Shown: positions 32,748 to 43,558, counted from the stretch's first letter. The stretch: DNA of 64,000 nt from Pseudomonadota bacterium (GCA_018830485.1 JAHJRQ010000012.1:267834-331833), one strand, 5' to 3'. Numbers and translations: made by a program. Notes: generated by a model not told the origin, from the sequence alone.

Positions 32748-34000
32748 TCTTTTTCGCGCCTGATCCGCGCCCCGGCCCGGGTGAGTTTGCCCACCAGGTC
32801 GTCATACCCCCGGTCCAGATGATACACCCGGGAGATATGGGTTTCCCCTTCGGCGGCAAGGGCCGCGATCACCAACGAGGCGCTGGCCCGCAGATCCGTG
32901 GCCATCACCGGCGCGCCGCTCAACCGGCCGGTGCAGGTGACGATGGCGCTGTGCCCGTCCACCTTGATGTCCGCCCCCATGCGGTGCAGTTCTGCCACAT
33001 GCATGAAGCGGTTCTCGAAGATGGTCTCGGCGATCACGCTTAAGCCGGAACTCAAAGTCATCAGCGCCATGATCTGGGCCTGCAGATCCGTAGGAAAACC
33101 GGGATAGGGCATGGTTTTGATGTCCACGCTCTGGAGTGGCCCCTTGCGGGTAACATGGATGCGATCGCGGCCCTCCTCGATGGAGAGCCCGGCGGCCCGC
33201 AATTTTTCCAGCAGGGCCGGCAGATGCTGCGGGTTGCACTGGGTCACCGTGGCATCGCCGCCAACCGCGCCGACGGCAATGAGGTAGGTTCCCGCCTCGA
33301 TCCGGTCCGGGATGACCTCTTGTTCGGCCCCATGCAGCTTCCTGACCCCCTCAACCACCAGGGTGTCCGAGTCCTTGCCCTTAATCCGCGCCCCCATGGC
33401 GACAAGCAGATCGACAAGATTGCCGATTTCCGGCTCCCGTGCCGCATTCTTGATCACGGTGACGCCCTCGGCCAGGGTCGCGGCCATGAGGATATTCTCG
33501 GTGCCGGTGACGGAAGGGATATCGAAACAGACGGTGCCTCCCTGCAACCTTCCCCCGACCTTGGCATCAACATAGCCCTGGGTCAATTCGTATGTGGAGC
33601 CGAGTTTCTCCAGCCCCTGGAGATGGAAATTGATGGGCCGGGCGCCGATGGCGCAGCCTCCGGGCAAGGAAACCCGGGCCATGCCGTGCCGGGCCAGCAA
33701 CGGGCCCAGAACTAGCACCGAGGCCCGCATGGTCTTCACCATCTCGTAGGAAGCCTCGCAACTGGTGATCGTCGAGGCATCAAGCACCAGCACCGTGCCG
33801 TCTTTCTGCCACTTGACCCCGAAAGATTCCAGCAGGGTGAGAAAGGTTCTGGTATCCCGAAGATCCGGCATATTGCGCAAGATGATCGGCTCCGCGCTCA
33901 ACAGACAGGCGGCCATCAGCGGCAGGGCGGCATTTTTAGCGCCGCTCACCGAAATTTCACCGTGCAGGGGATATCCACCTTCGATAACTATTTTGTCCAT
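32744..34000 (-). CDS. murA: UDP-N-acetylglucosamine 1-carboxyvinyltransferase
   Basis: A 418-residue enzyme transferring enolpyruvate from PEP to UDP-GlcNAc, the first committed step of peptidoglycan synthesis and the fosfomycin target. The N-terminal [18 protein letters not shown] carries the conserved Lys-Asn. The catalytic loop is [12 protein letters not shown] with Cys at 116, so it should be fosfomycin-sensitive in principle. The ATG at 34000 has GAGAA five bases upstream and is preferred to a GTG four codons earlier. Last gene of the rho-rpmE-prfA-prmC-murA cluster. Its stop codon lies inside an inverted-repeat element. Confidence 0.97.
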   Translation of the reverse strand: MDKIVIEGGYPLHGEISVSGAKNAALPLMAACLLSAEPIILRNMPDLRDTRTFLTLLESFGVKWQKDGTVLVLDASTITSCEASYEMVKTMRASVLVLGPLLARHGMARVSLPGGCAIGARPINFHLQGLEKLGSTYELTQGYVDAKVGGRLQGGTVCFDIPSVTGTENILMAATLAEGVTVIKNAAREPEIGNLVDLLVAMGARIKGKDSDTLVVEGVRKLHGAEQEVIPDRIEAGTYLIAVGAVGGDATVTQCNPQHLPALLEKLRAAGLSIEEGRDRIHVTRKGPLQSVDIKTMPYPGFPTDLQAQIMALMTLSSGLSVIAETIFENRFMHVAELHRMGADIKVDGHSAIVTCTGRLSGAPVMATDLRASASLVIAALAAEGETHISRVYHLDRGYDDLVGKLTRAGARIRREKE

Positions 34001-34047
34001 GACAATTCTCACTTAATAAAAAAAGCAACACGGGGCAGCGGTACGAT

Positions 34048-34905
34048 TCAGCGGCGACGGGCCTGGAAAATACGCGGCAAACCAGCCAGATCAAAATGGA
34101 CCTGCACCCTATCATATTCGGGAAAGGAAGAAAAGATTTTCAACACCGCATCCTGCTGATCCGCGCCGATCTCCATGCAAAACAGGCCGCCGCTCAGCAT
34201 GACCGGGTGAACCTGTGCTGCCAAAGCGCGGATATCGGCAAGACCGTCAGCCCCGGAGAACAAGGCCCCATGGGGCTCAAAATCCCGCACCTCCGGCTGG
34301 AGGGCGTCCTTTGCCGTTGTTGCGATGTAAGGCGGATTGGAGACAACCAGGGCAAACCTTTTCTCCTGACCAATGGCCGTCAACCAGTTGCCATTGAGTA
34401 AAAAAACCCTCGACTGAAACTGATGGAAGCCGATATTTTCCCTGGCAACCCCAAGGGCCTCCCAGGAGAGATCCACCCCGAACACCTGACGATCGGCAAG
34501 TTCGCGGGCCAGGACAACGGTTATCGCTCCACTCCCGACGCCCAGGTCCAGGACCGGGCCAGGAGGCAGGCCGTCCTGCCGCACCGCGGCAAAAATCCTT
34601 TCGAGAAGCTCCTCGGTTTCTGGCCGGGGGATGAGGACCTTGGGGGAAACCTTGAAAGGCAGCGACCAGAATTCCTGCTTGCCGGTGATGTAAGCCAATG
34701 GTTCCCGAAGGAGACGCCGGGAAAGGAGGACCTGAAAAAAAGAAAGGTGCTGCGGCGGGATTTCCTGCTCCAAGGCAAGAAAAAATTGGCTGCGGGAAAA
34801 GCCCAGAACATGGCCAAGCAGAAGCGCGGCCTCGATTTCCGGCTCGGCAACGGATGCCTGGGCAAGACGCTGGACGCTCTCCCGATATGCCTCTTTGAGA
34901 ATCAT
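34048..34905 (-). CDS. prmC: Peptide chain release factor N5-glutamine methyltransferase
   Basis: A 285-residue SAM-dependent methyltransferase that methylates the GGQ glutamine of release factors. It shows the N-terminal helical domain, the linker YITGKQEFWSLPFKV, IPRPETEELLE, SAM motif VLDLGVGSGAITVVLA, and the catalytic NPPYI (about residue 186). It lies 53 bases after prfA, whose product is its substrate, in a widely conserved order. Confidence 0.96.
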   Translation of the reverse strand: MILKEAYRESVQRLAQASVAEPEIEAALLLGHVLGFSRSQFFLALEQEIPPQHLSFFQVLLSRRLLREPLAYITGKQEFWSLPFKVSPKVLIPRPETEELLERIFAAVRQDGLPPGPVLDLGVGSGAITVVLARELADRQVFGVDLSWEALGVARENIGFHQFQSRVFLLNGNWLTAIGQEKRFALVVSNPPYIATTAKDALQPEVRDFEPHGALFSGADGLADIRALAAQVHPVMLSGGLFCMEIGADQQDAVLKIFSSFPEYDRVQVHFDLAGLPRIFQARRR

Positions 34906-34958
34906 GACGAGTCTTCCGGGTTCGGGGAAAAACGGTACGCCGCGTGCACGGACCCGCG

Positions 34959-36026
34959 TTATTGCATAATCTGCAGGGCTTCCGTCTGAAAATGAACCGT
35001 GAGCGGATCGATGATATCGTCAAGTTTTCCCATCAGGATATCGTCGAGCTGGTACAGGGTGAGATTGATCCGATGATCGCTGACCCTGCCCTGCGGGAAG
35101 TTATAGGTGCGGATGCGTTCGCTCCGGTCGCCGCTGCCCACCTGGCTCTTGCGGTCCGCGGACATTTTTTCGTCCTGCTCGCGCTGCATCTTGTCGAGGA
35201 GCCGGGCGCGAAGAACCTGCAAGGCCTTGGCCTTGTTCTTGTGCTGGGATTTCTCATCCTGACAGGTCACCACCAGCCCGGTGGGCAGATGGGTAACCCG
35301 GACCGCGGAATCGGTGGTATTGACGCTCTGGCCGCCGGAGCCGGTAGAACGGTAGACATCGAAGCGCAGGTCGTTGGGACTGATATCCACCTCAACCTCT
35401 TCCGCCTCGGGGATAACCGCCACGGTAACGGCGGAGGTATGGATCCGTCCCTGGGTTTCCGTTTCCGGAACCCGCTGCACCCGATGGGCGCCGGACTCAT
35501 ATTTCAATTTGCTGTAGACGTGTTCGCCGCTGATCAGAGCGATGATTTCCTTGAAACCCCCGATTCCGGTGGGATTGCTGGTCATCACCTCGACCTTCCA
35601 CCCCTGCTGCTCGGCATACCGGCTGTACATCCTGAACAGGTCGCTGACAAACAACGCCGCCTCGTCTCCGCCGGTGCCGGCCCTGATCTCAAGAAGGATA
35701 TTTTTATCATCATTGGGATCCTTGGGGAGCAGGGCAACCCGCAGGTCCTTGACCAACTCCTCCTGGCGGATTTCAAGCTCGGCAAGGTCAGCCCGGACAA
35801 GGTCCTTGAGTTCGACGTCCTCTTCGTCCTGAAGCAGAAGACGATTGTCGGCGATTTCCCGGTTGACCTTCTTGTAGTTGTTGTACAGCTCATCAAGCTT
35901 TGCCAGGTGGGCATGCTCCTTGGCCACCTGGCGAAATTCGGCTTGATCATTTGCCAGCTGCGGCTCTGAAAGTCTGGCCTCAAGCGCGAGCTTGCGTTCT
36001 GCAACATTTTCAAGTTGGGCAAACAT
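34959..36026 (-). CDS. prfA: Peptide chain release factor 1
   Basis: A 355-residue class I release factor recognising UAA and UAG. The stop-codon tripeptide is PET (188-190, the PxT motif of RF1, not the SPF of RF2). The catalytic GGQ is at 231-233 in [18 protein letters not shown] long helical N-terminal domain precedes. I chose the ATG at 36026 ([12 protein letters not shown]) because homologues start there; in-frame ATGs 6 and 36 bases upstream are open. RF1 does not read UGA, consistent with UGA being recoded to selenocysteine elsewhere in the window. Confidence 0.96.
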   Translation of the reverse strand: MFAQLENVAERKLALEARLSEPQLANDQAEFRQVAKEHAHLAKLDELYNNYKKVNREIADNRLLLQDEEDVELKDLVRADLAELEIRQEELVKDLRVALLPKDPNDDKNILLEIRAGTGGDEAALFVSDLFRMYSRYAEQQGWKVEVMTSNPTGIGGFKEIIALISGEHVYSKLKYESGAHRVQRVPETETQGRIHTSAVTVAVIPEAEEVEVDISPNDLRFDVYRSTGSGGQSVNTTDSAVRVTHLPTGLVVTCQDEKSQHKNKAKALQVLRARLLDKMQREQDEKMSADRKSQVGSGDRSERIRTYNFPQGRVSDHRINLTLYQLDDILMGKLDDIIDPLTVHFQTEALQIMQ

Positions 36027-36115
36027 GGGCATCTCGTCAAAAAAGGAACGCCCCTGAGCCATATCCCCTAACAGGAAAGGCCCAAAGGCGTTAGCAACAC
36101 AAAAAAACGTGTTTG

Positions 36116-36325
36116 TTACTTGGCGGTTTGCTTGCCGTATTTCTTATTGAACTTGTCAATCCGGCCTGCGGAGTCGATCAGCTTCTGCTTGCCGGTGAAA
36201 AACGGATGGCAGGCGGAACAGATTTCCACTTTTATTTCAGGAAGAATTGAACCAAGCTCAACCGCATTGCCACACGCACATACGGCATTGATTTTATGAT
36301 ATTCGGGATGCACACCTTCTTTCAT
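36116..36325 (-). CDS. rpmE: 50S ribosomal protein L31 (zinc-binding form)
   Basis: A 69-residue ribosomal protein. Two cysteine pairs, CAC (in VCACGNAVE) and CSAC (in [15 protein letters not shown]), form the zinc site of the C-plus paralogue rather than the zinc-independent form. The ATG at 36325 has GGAGG nine bases upstream; the open frame extends upstream without a ribosome site. It lies between rho and prfA in the conserved cluster. Confidence 0.97.
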   Translation of the reverse strand: MKEGVHPEYHKINAVCACGNAVELGSILPEIKVEICSACHPFFTGKQKLIDSAGRIDKFNKKYGKQTAK

Positions 36326-36469
36326 GGACAGAAACCTCCGGTAAATTAGCAAGAAATCCATTACACACAGCCCAGCCGGGGGATATTTCCCGACAAAACC
36401 TGCAAAAAACAGTGGATTATATCGTTATATTATTATTTTTGCAAGCCAGGAATTACGGATTGAAAAAAA

Positions 36470-37729
36470 TCAACCGCCCTTCATGGAATCAAAAAATTCG
36501 GCATTGGAACGGGTTCCCTTCATCTTATTGAGGAAAAACTCCATGGCGTCGATGGGGTTCATGGAGCCGAGAAGTTTGCGCAAGATCCAGACCTTGTTCA
36601 ATTCTTCCGCCGTGAGCAAAAGCTCTTCCTTGCGGGTTCCGGATTTGGCCATGTCGATGGCGGGAAAGATTCTCCGGTCCGCGATCTTGCGGTCGAGCAC
36701 CAGCTCCATATTACCGGTTCCCTTGAACTCCTCGAAGATAACCTCATCCATCCGGCTGCCGGTCTCGATCAAGGCGGAAGCAAGGATGGTCAAACTGCCG
36801 CCCTCCTCGATGTTGCGCGCCGCGCCGAAAAAACGCTTCGGCCGATGCAGGGCGTTGGAATCAACACCGCCGGAAAGAATCTTGCCGCTGGGCGGCACCA
36901 CCGTATTGTACGCCCTGGCCAAACGGGTAATGCTGTCCAGCAGGATCACCACGTCTTTCTTGTGCTCCACCAGCCTGCGGGCCTTATCGAGCACCATCTC
37001 GGCCACCTGGATATGACGCTGGGGCGGCTCGTCGAAGGTGGAACTGATCACCTCGGCATTGACGCCCCTGGCCATGTCGGTGACCTCCTCGGGCCGTTCG
37101 TCGATCAACAGAACGATGAGAATGATCTCTTTATGATTCCTGGTAATGCTGTTGGCGATATCCTTGATCAACACCGTCTTGCCGGTGCGGGGCGGAGCAA
37201 CGATCAGGCCGCGCTGGCCCTTGCCGATGGGGGACATGATATCCATGATCCGCATGGAATAATTGTCCGGCTCCCGCTCAAGGTGAATACGCTCTTGGGG
37301 ATGCAACGGCGTAAGGTTGGAGAACAGGGTTTTATCCCGGGCCTTTTCCGGCGGATCATAATTGACGCTGTCAACCTTGAGCAGGGCAAAGTAGCGCTCC
37401 CCTTCCTTGGGAGTGCGCACCGGCCCCTCAATGGTGTCGCCGGTGCGGAGATTGAGCCGCCGGATCTGGGAAGGCGAAACATAGATGTCGTCGGGGCCCG
37501 GCAGATAATTGTAATACGGCGCCCGCAGAAAACCGAAGCCGTCCGGCAGCACTTCAAGTACACCGCTGCCCCAGTTCTCGCCGTTTTTCTCTGCTTGCCC
37601 ACCGGCAGCCTGCAGGATGGCAAAGATCAGCTCCTGCTTGCGCATGGCGCTGTATTCTTCGATGCGGTAATCCTTGGCGAGCTTGGTCAGCTCGGTAATC
37701 TTCATTAATTTAAGTTCAGATAAGTTCAT
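36470..37729 (-). CDS. rho: Transcription termination factor Rho
   Basis: A 419-residue hexameric RNA helicase ending transcription at C-rich sites. It begins [21 protein letters not shown], then an OB-fold RNA-binding domain with [22 protein letters not shown], then a RecA-type ATPase with Walker A APPRTGKT, Walker [16 protein letters not shown] and the R-loop [15 protein letters not shown]. It matches E. coli Rho in length and lacks the large insertions of actinobacterial forms. It is first gene of the cluster with rpmE, prfA, prmC and murA. Confidence 0.97.
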   Translation of the reverse strand: MNLSELKLMKITELTKLAKDYRIEEYSAMRKQELIFAILQAAGGQAEKNGENWGSGVLEVLPDGFGFLRAPYYNYLPGPDDIYVSPSQIRRLNLRTGDTIEGPVRTPKEGERYFALLKVDSVNYDPPEKARDKTLFSNLTPLHPQERIHLEREPDNYSMRIMDIMSPIGKGQRGLIVAPPRTGKTVLIKDIANSITRNHKEIILIVLLIDERPEEVTDMARGVNAEVISSTFDEPPQRHIQVAEMVLDKARRLVEHKKDVVILLDSITRLARAYNTVVPPSGKILSGGVDSNALHRPKRFFGAARNIEEGGSLTILASALIETGSRMDEVIFEEFKGTGNMELVLDRKIADRRIFPAIDMAKSGTRKEELLLTAEELNKVWILRKLLGSMNPIDAMEFFLNKMKGTRSNAEFFDSMKGG

Positions 37730-38236
37730 GCAATCCTTTTCTCCATCTCACGGACACTCGCTCGCTAAAGTATGGTTATGATCATTGTCTTGCTTGAACC
37801 GCGGCCAGCCACGGCAAGAGTAAAAAATTCAGCCCGTAGCGCAACAAAAACGCTGCGCGGATATCCGTGCCCGGATCCATCACAACACACACAGTCTGAA
37901 ATGAAAAAATTTTGAAATATTTCCGCTGGACAACGAAAAAACCAGAGAAAACCGCCACAAAAAAACCGAAGCAGTACCGGTTATTTTCGACAATGCGAAA
38001 ATTTTACAGAGAGCACGATATGAAATTGAACAGGTTGTTTTCGAGAATTGGGCTAGAGGGCTGAATAGTATTCTCGGATTATCTTGGCCTTAAAAAACAC
38101 AAAGGAAGGATATGTGCATGACTTTTTCGTATGCGATGCGCAATAGTATTGACTAATCGGCCCAGTGTCAACATTTTTTTCGCAAATCACCCAACTCCAC
38201 AAAAAAAATAATTAATCATTTTTTACTCACTTTTTC
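37730..38236. other. Long intergenic region between rho and the sigma factor gene
   Basis: An AT-rich gap between divergent genes that must hold the rho leader and promoter (minus) and the upstream part of the sigma-factor promoter (plus). I see no stable gene. One micro-frame at 38112-38156 (14 codons, AAGGA at good spacing) is the only coding-like signal. It is followed by a weak TTGAC/GTCAA hairpin with a T run (38149-38180). Confidence 0.4.
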
Positions 38237-38265
38237 TTGCCATCATCTGATACTATTTGTATATT
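38237..38265 (+). promoter_or_regulatory. Sigma-70 promoter for the sigma factor gene
   Basis: TTGCCA (38237-38242), exactly 17 bases, then TATATT (38260-38265). The transcript would start near 38272, about 77 bases ahead of the GTG start. Confidence 0.6.
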
Positions 38266-38348
38266 GTCGAGTTTTCTACCCCAGTGACATAGTACCCTGT
38301 ATTTGCGAGCAACAGAAAGAAAACTTTGAAACCAGGAGAGGTTAGCAC

Positions 38349-39701
38349 GTGCCTGCCGATATAAAAGCAAGACTCCTCGAAGCCGGAAAAGACGAAGGAT
38401 GCGTAACCCTCTCCTTCCTGAACGACCTGATCCCGGAGGGCAAGGACGCTGAAGCCATCGACGGTATTTTCGATTTTCTCAACGAGAACAATATCGAAAT
38501 AGTCAGCCAGGAAAAATCCGGCAAGAAGAAAACCCTCGACGGCAAGAGCTGGGAGGGCAATGGTGATGGCCAGCTTGAAGACGTCCCCCTTGACGATGAC
38601 GACGATAAGCTCATGGACGCCGCCGCCCTTGTCTCCAAGGAGGATAGTCCTGAGCCGGAAGAAACCACCACCACCTACCTCCGGGAAATGGGCAAATTCG
38701 AGTTGCTCACCCCGCAGGAAGAAGAAAAATACAGTAAATGCATTCGCGAGGGATTTGACGGGATTATCCGCTCGGTTCGCCAGGACCAGCATGGAACCGA
38801 GGAACTGCGCCAATTGGTTGAGCGCATTGACCTGTGGGAAAAACGCGACCCGACCCTGAAACCCAAAAAACAGCATCTCAACTTCATGATGCGCTCCATC
38901 GCCAAGGCATGCGAGATGCATCCGCGTAACAAAAAGCTCCAGGAGATGCAGTGCAAGCTGGAGATGTTCCACCGCTCCATTGAGGTTGCCAAGGATGCCA
39001 TGATCAAGGCCAACCTGCGCCTGGTGGTCAGCATCGCCAAACGCTACATGCACCAGGGCCTCACCCTGGCCGATCTTATCCAGGAAGGCAACCTCGGCCT
39101 GATGCGGGCCGTTTTCCGCTTCGACTACACCAAGGGCAACAAGTTCAGCACCTACGCCAGCTGGTGGATCAGGCAGGCGATCACCAGGGCCATCCTGGAC
39201 AAGACCAGAACCATCCGGCTGCCCGTGCATTTTCTGGAGCTTCGCAGCCAGTTCTTCAAGGCGTTTTATTCGCTCCTCAAGGAACTGGGCCGCGAACCCA
39301 CCCCCATCGAAATTTCCGAAAAAACCGGGCTGCCGATGGACAAGATCCTCGCCATCCTGGAGGCCTCCAGGGAGCCGATCTCCCTGGAAACCCCGGTGGG
39401 CGACGACGACTCCACCCTGGGAGACTTCCTGGAAAACCAGGAATCGGTTTCGCCATACGAGGCGGTGCAGAATCAACAGCTTTCCGACCGGGTTACCAGC
39501 ATCCTCAACACCCTGAGCACCCGGGAAGAAAAGATTATCCGGCTGCGCTTCGGCATTGGCGAGGACGCGGAATACACCCTGGAAGAGATCGGCAAACGGT
39601 TCAATGTCTCGCGGGAACGCATCCGGCAGATCGAGAAAAAAGCGCTTAATCGGTTGCGGCATTCCAGCAGGCGGGAGAAGCTCAAGCATTTTCTGGACTG
39701 A
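38349..39701 (+). CDS. Primary-type sigma-70 RNA polymerase sigma factor (RpoD/SigA family)
   Basis: A 450-residue sigma factor starting at GTG with AGGAGAG eight bases upstream. An N-terminal region 1.1-like segment (LLEAGKDEGCVTLSFLNDLIPEG, then a five-residue Asp run DDDDD near 80) precedes region 1.2 (TTTYLREMGKFELLTPQEE). A spacer of about 75 residues leads to region 2 (ANLRLVVSIAKRYMHQGLTLADLIQEGNLGLMRAV, FDYTKGNKFSTYASWWIRQAITRAI), region 3, and region 4.2 (TLEEIGKRFNVSRERIRQIEKKALNRLRH). Region 4.2 and region 1.1 are of primary type, but the protein is shorter than usual RpoD (about 590-610), lacking the large non-conserved insert. No dnaG is adjacent. It could be the housekeeping factor or a second group 1/2 factor. 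Confidence 0.88.
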   Translation: MPADIKARLLEAGKDEGCVTLSFLNDLIPEGKDAEAIDGIFDFLNENNIEIVSQEKSGKKKTLDGKSWEGNGDGQLEDVPLDDDDDKLMDAAALVSKEDSPEPEETTTTYLREMGKFELLTPQEEEKYSKCIREGFDGIIRSVRQDQHGTEELRQLVERIDLWEKRDPTLKPKKQHLNFMMRSIAKACEMHPRNKKLQEMQCKLEMFHRSIEVAKDAMIKANLRLVVSIAKRYMHQGLTLADLIQEGNLGLMRAVFRFDYTKGNKFSTYASWWIRQAITRAILDKTRTIRLPVHFLELRSQFFKAFYSLLKELGREPTPIEISEKTGLPMDKILAILEASREPISLETPVGDDDSTLGDFLENQESVSPYEAVQNQQLSDRVTSILNTLSTREEKIIRLRFGIGEDAEYTLEEIGKRFNVSRERIRQIEKKALNRLRHSSRREKLKHFLD

Positions 39702-39816
39702 CCGCGCCTGTTTCGTTTTTCCTTTCGCACCGCCGCGCATGCAGCACCATGCCGGATAATGCGATCAGCCGCCACATGCTGATCCTTTCCCAGCCGGAAG
39801 TCCGCAGATAAAACAC

Positions 39817-42279
39817 ATGCTGCCAGAGACAGACCGCAACCCGCTTCTTCCGGCACTCCTGGCCTTTGCCGCCGGCGCAATGGCTGCAGAGTCCGGCTGG
39901 TTGCCGGCCTCCTCTTCTCTGTGGCCGGCTGCCGTCCTGATTGCCCTTCCGGCTGTCCTCTTTCTGCGTCGCCGGCCCCAGGCACGATCGTGCTTTCTCC
40001 CCCTGCTGCTTATCCTGTTCTCCCTCTGCGGCCTGCTGTACACAGGATCCTTTCTGGCGCCTCCGCTGCCACCCCATCATCTCGCCCGCCTCATCCCGGA
40101 AAAGCAGGATGCCAGCCTGACCGGCACATTGATCCGAAAACCGGTGTTCAAGAATGGCAAAACCCAACTCATTCTTGAAACGGACAGCATCCTCCTCCTT
40201 TCAGACCAAGCTCCTCGAGCCACAACAGGTCGTGTCCTGCTCACAGTCAACGCCCCCCTGCTCAAGGAGTTCGTTCCCGGCCGGGACTATCTGGTGCGCG
40301 CCCGGCTTTCCCTGCCGGACAAGCCGGCAAACCCCGGGGTTTTTGACTACGCAGAATATCTGGCCGCCGATGATATCCTGGTCAAGGGCTGGGTTGCCAC
40401 CCCCCTTTTCATCCAGCCCATTGCCCCCTCTGCCGCAAACAGCCTCCCTTCGCCGAGATATTTTCTTGAGGGATTCCGGCACCAGTTCGAGGCCTTTCTC
40501 CACGCACATCTTGCCCAGGACAACGCCGCGCTGTACCAGGCCCTCCTCCTTGGCGACCGCAGCGCCATTTCGCCGGAAATCACGGAAAACTACCAGGCTT
40601 CCGGCATCATGCACCTTCTGGCCATCTCCGGGAGCCATCTCGTTGTAGTGGCTTTTTTGTCCACGATCTTCTTTCGTTTTCTGGTCAATCGCTCTCCCAG
40701 GCTGTTGCTCCGGCTGCCCGCGGCCAAAATCTCCCTGATTCTCTCGTTCCCCGCCCTTTTTCTCTATGCCGGGCTTGCCGGTTTTCAACCCCCGGTAATG
40801 CGGGCCTTGCTCATGACCGGGGTCTTCATGGTCGCCCTTCTTCTCGACCGCCAATGGTCCAGCCTGAACAATCTCGCCATTGCCGCCTTCTGCATCCTTC
40901 TGTCCAACCCCCTCACCATCCACACTGCCTCCTTTCAGCTCTCCTTTGCCGCCACTGCGGCAATAATCCTCGTCATACCGCGGATCGCTGCCTGGCGTCC
41001 CCAAAAAGGGAACCGGACTCCCTGGCAGAGATTGCGATACTTCCTCATCTCCGGACTTTTCATTTCAGGCGCCGCCTTTCTTGCCACCGCTCCGCTCGCC
41101 CTGTTCCATTTCAACCGGATTTCCCTGGCCGGCCCCATTACCACCCTGCTGGTCACGCCTTTTCTCTGCTTCTTGACCCTGCCCATGGGGCTGCTGGCCA
41201 TTCTCACCCAATCCTTCGCCCCTGCCGTCGCACTCTTCTTTTTACAAACCGGCGCGCTCGGCATCCACGTTTCCCACGTGCTGACCGGTTTTCTCGCCGG
41301 ACTGCCGTTTTCCTCTTTCTGGCTCCCCACCCCGACCATCCCGCTGTTAATTCTTTCCTACGCGCTGCTTCTTCTGATCTTCCGCCACAGGCGGACGCTT
41401 CCCCTTCTGGCCATGCTCGCCTGTTTCGCCGTGCTGCTTTCCGGCTACGCCCGGTTGCCGAAAGCGCACGACAACTCGATGGAGGTCTCTTATTTGGCCG
41501 TGGGAAACGGCAGCGCCACGGTCGTGCAACAGGCAGACCGCCAGGTCATCCTCATCGACGGGGGCGGACCGCCCGCCGGACTTTTCAATGTTGGAGAGCG
41601 GGTGATCGCGCCGTTTCTCTGGCACCAACAGATCAGGCGGGTGGACCAGATCATCCTCACCCATGCCCATGCCGATCACTTCAACGGCCTGCCCTGGATC
41701 ATACAACGGTTTCAGCCCAAGATTCTCTGGCTCAGCGAAACCAGCGGCCAGGAACCGGGCTATGCCGCGCTTCTTCGCGGGGCGAAAGAGGCTGGTTGTC
41801 AGGTGCGGATTGCCAAGGGAGGGGAAGTACTTACCGGCGGGGACACCCAGCTTGCCATCACCTGCCTGGCCAATCTGGCACTGAGCGGAAACAGGGAACC
41901 GATCGCGGACAACCCCAACAACAGGGGCCTGGTCCTGCGGTTGGACCACGGCGAAAACACCTTTCTTTTTCCTGGGGACATAGAAAAGGACTACGAGGAA
42001 CACATCCTGCAAGAAAGCAGCCAACTCAAGGCCGAGGTTCTCCTGCTGCCCCATCATGGCCTGGGTTCGTCGGGCAGCCCCCGGTTCATGGAGGCCGTGG
42101 GGCCGCGTTACTTCGTGGTGTCAACGGGCAAGAAGGAGCCGTTTCCCCCGGTGCAATATCAGGACTCCGGAGGACATCTCTTTTCAACGGCCCGCCATGG
42201 CGCCGTCTCTTTTCTCTCAGACGGGAAAAAACTCACTGCCACTCCCCATAGGGCTGCAAGCGAACCGCCCCGCCCATGA
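39817..42279 (+). CDS. comEC: ComEC/Rec2-type DNA uptake channel protein
   Basis: An 820-residue polytopic protein for transport of single-stranded DNA across the inner membrane during natural transformation. N-terminal helices and a DUF4131/OB-like region (about 1-190) lead to the Competence domain (about 220-500, with LLAISGSHLVVVAF near 270). The C-terminal metallo-beta-lactamase-like domain (about 555-800) has the metal motif THAHADHFNG near 612 and LLPHHGLGSSG near 745. All three parts are present, so it is full length. It faces pilT convergently; both support a DNA-uptake pilus system. The ribosome site is weak. Confidence 0.93.
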   Translation: MLPETDRNPLLPALLAFAAGAMAAESGWLPASSSLWPAAVLIALPAVLFLRRRPQARSCFLPLLLILFSLCGLLYTGSFLAPPLPPHHLARLIPEKQDASLTGTLIRKPVFKNGKTQLILETDSILLLSDQAPRATTGRVLLTVNAPLLKEFVPGRDYLVRARLSLPDKPANPGVFDYAEYLAADDILVKGWVATPLFIQPIAPSAANSLPSPRYFLEGFRHQFEAFLHAHLAQDNAALYQALLLGDRSAISPEITENYQASGIMHLLAISGSHLVVVAFLSTIFFRFLVNRSPRLLLRLPAAKISLILSFPALFLYAGLAGFQPPVMRALLMTGVFMVALLLDRQWSSLNNLAIAAFCILLSNPLTIHTASFQLSFAATAAIILVIPRIAAWRPQKGNRTPWQRLRYFLISGLFISGAAFLATAPLALFHFNRISLAGPITTLLVTPFLCFLTLPMGLLAILTQSFAPAVALFFLQTGALGIHVSHVLTGFLAGLPFSSFWLPTPTIPLLILSYALLLLIFRHRRTLPLLAMLACFAVLLSGYARLPKAHDNSMEVSYLAVGNGSATVVQQADRQVILIDGGGPPAGLFNVGERVIAPFLWHQQIRRVDQIILTHAHADHFNGLPWIIQRFQPKILWLSETSGQEPGYAALLRGAKEAGCQVRIAKGGEVLTGGDTQLAITCLANLALSGNREPIADNPNNRGLVLRLDHGENTFLFPGDIEKDYEEHILQESSQLKAEVLLLPHHGLGSSGSPRFMEAVGPRYFVVSTGKKEPFPPVQYQDSGGHLFSTARHGAVSFLSDGKKLTATPHRAASEPPRP

Positions 42280-42307
42280 AGGAATGCGCAGGAACGGGCC
42301 CCCACCT

Positions 42308-43390
42308 TTAGGCATCGGTAAAATCCGTGGGCGGCTTCTTGAGGAACTGAACGAACTTGCTCTTGTCGATGCAGTTTATGTAGGCGTCATCCCCGGAAAT
42401 CCAGCCTTTCTTGATCAGATCCATGATCGCGTCGTCCAGGGTCTGCATGCCGAATTTCTTCCCGGTCTGCATGGCGGAAGGAATCTGGTAGGTCTTGCCT
42501 TCGCGGATCAGGTTCCGCACCGCCGGGGTGCAGATCAGGATCTCCAGCGCGGCGCAACGCCCCTTGATATCCACCCTTTTAAACAGGGTCTGGGAAACCA
42601 CGGCCTTCAGGGCATCCGCCAGGGTGGAGCGGACCTGCGCCTGCTGGTTGGACGGAAAAATTTCGATGATCCTGTCCACGGTCTTGTTGGCGTTCAGGGT
42701 GTGCAGGGTGCCGAAGACCAGATGGCCGGTCATGGCCGCTTCCATGGCCAGGGCAATGGTTTCCAGATCGCGCATTTCGCCGACCATGATGATGTCCGGG
42801 TCTTCACGGAGCGCCCCCCGCAGGGCGGCGGAAAAGGACTGGGTATGCAGCCCCACCTCCCGGTGGTTGACGATGCAGTTCTGACTCTTGTGCACGAACT
42901 CGATGGGGTCTTCGATGGTCAGAATGTGGTCCTTGCGCAGCTTGTTTGCCTGATCGACAATGGCCGCCAGGGTGGTCGACTTGCCGCTGCCCGTGGGGCC
43001 GGTGACCAAAACCATCCCCTTTGGCAGGGTGGCGAGCTGGGCGACAACCTGGGGCAGCCCCAGTTGGTCGCAGCCCAGGATATTGCTGGGAATCTCCCGA
43101 AACACCGCGCCGATTCCATATTTCTGCATAAACAGGTTGCCGCGGTACCGGGCAAGTCCGGGAATTTCATAGCCGAAATCCACATCGCCGGTCTCCTCGA
43201 ACACCTTGACCTTTTCTTCGGAAACAATCTCATAGAGCATGGCCTTGAGCTCATCGTTGTCAAGGACCTTGAACTTGACCCGCTCCATCTCGCCGCGGAT
43301 GCGAAGAATCGGCTGCTGACCGGAAACCATATGCAAGTCCGAGGCGCCCTGTTCGTTCATCAGTTTAAAAAAAGCATCGATCTGAGCCAT
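42308..43390 (-). CDS. pilT: Type IV pilus retraction ATPase PilT
   Basis: A 360-residue hexameric ATPase powering pilus retraction and DNA uptake. The N-terminal PAS-like domain (ASDLHMVSGQQPILRIRGEM) is followed by Walker A GPTGSGKST near 130, the Asp box, Walker B and His box (TGHLVFGTLHTLNA). The C-terminal VRNLIREGK is the AIRNLIRE retraction motif specific to PilT. The ATG at 43390 has AGGAG nine bases upstream. It stands alone, convergent with comEC, with no pilU next to it. Confidence 0.95.
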   Translation of the reverse strand: MAQIDAFFKLMNEQGASDLHMVSGQQPILRIRGEMERVKFKVLDNDELKAMLYEIVSEEKVKVFEETGDVDFGYEIPGLARYRGNLFMQKYGIGAVFREIPSNILGCDQLGLPQVVAQLATLPKGMVLVTGPTGSGKSTTLAAIVDQANKLRKDHILTIEDPIEFVHKSQNCIVNHREVGLHTQSFSAALRGALREDPDIIMVGEMRDLETIALAMEAAMTGHLVFGTLHTLNANKTVDRIIEIFPSNQQAQVRSTLADALKAVVSQTLFKRVDIKGRCAALEILICTPAVRNLIREGKTYQIPSAMQTGKKFGMQTLDDAIMDLIKKGWISGDDAYINCIDKSKFVQFLKKPPTDFTDA

Positions 43391-43558
43391 GCACAAAAAC
43401 TCCTGTTATCAACCGGTTGAAGATCCCAAAAAGACACGCCCGAAAAAGAGGGGCTCGTCCATGCAGCAATTATGCAACAGTAATGCTAGTATATAGATCC
43501 GAGTAAAATTACTCCACGCAAAAAAATACAGCCTTCGACAAAAAAGTATCCCTGGAAA

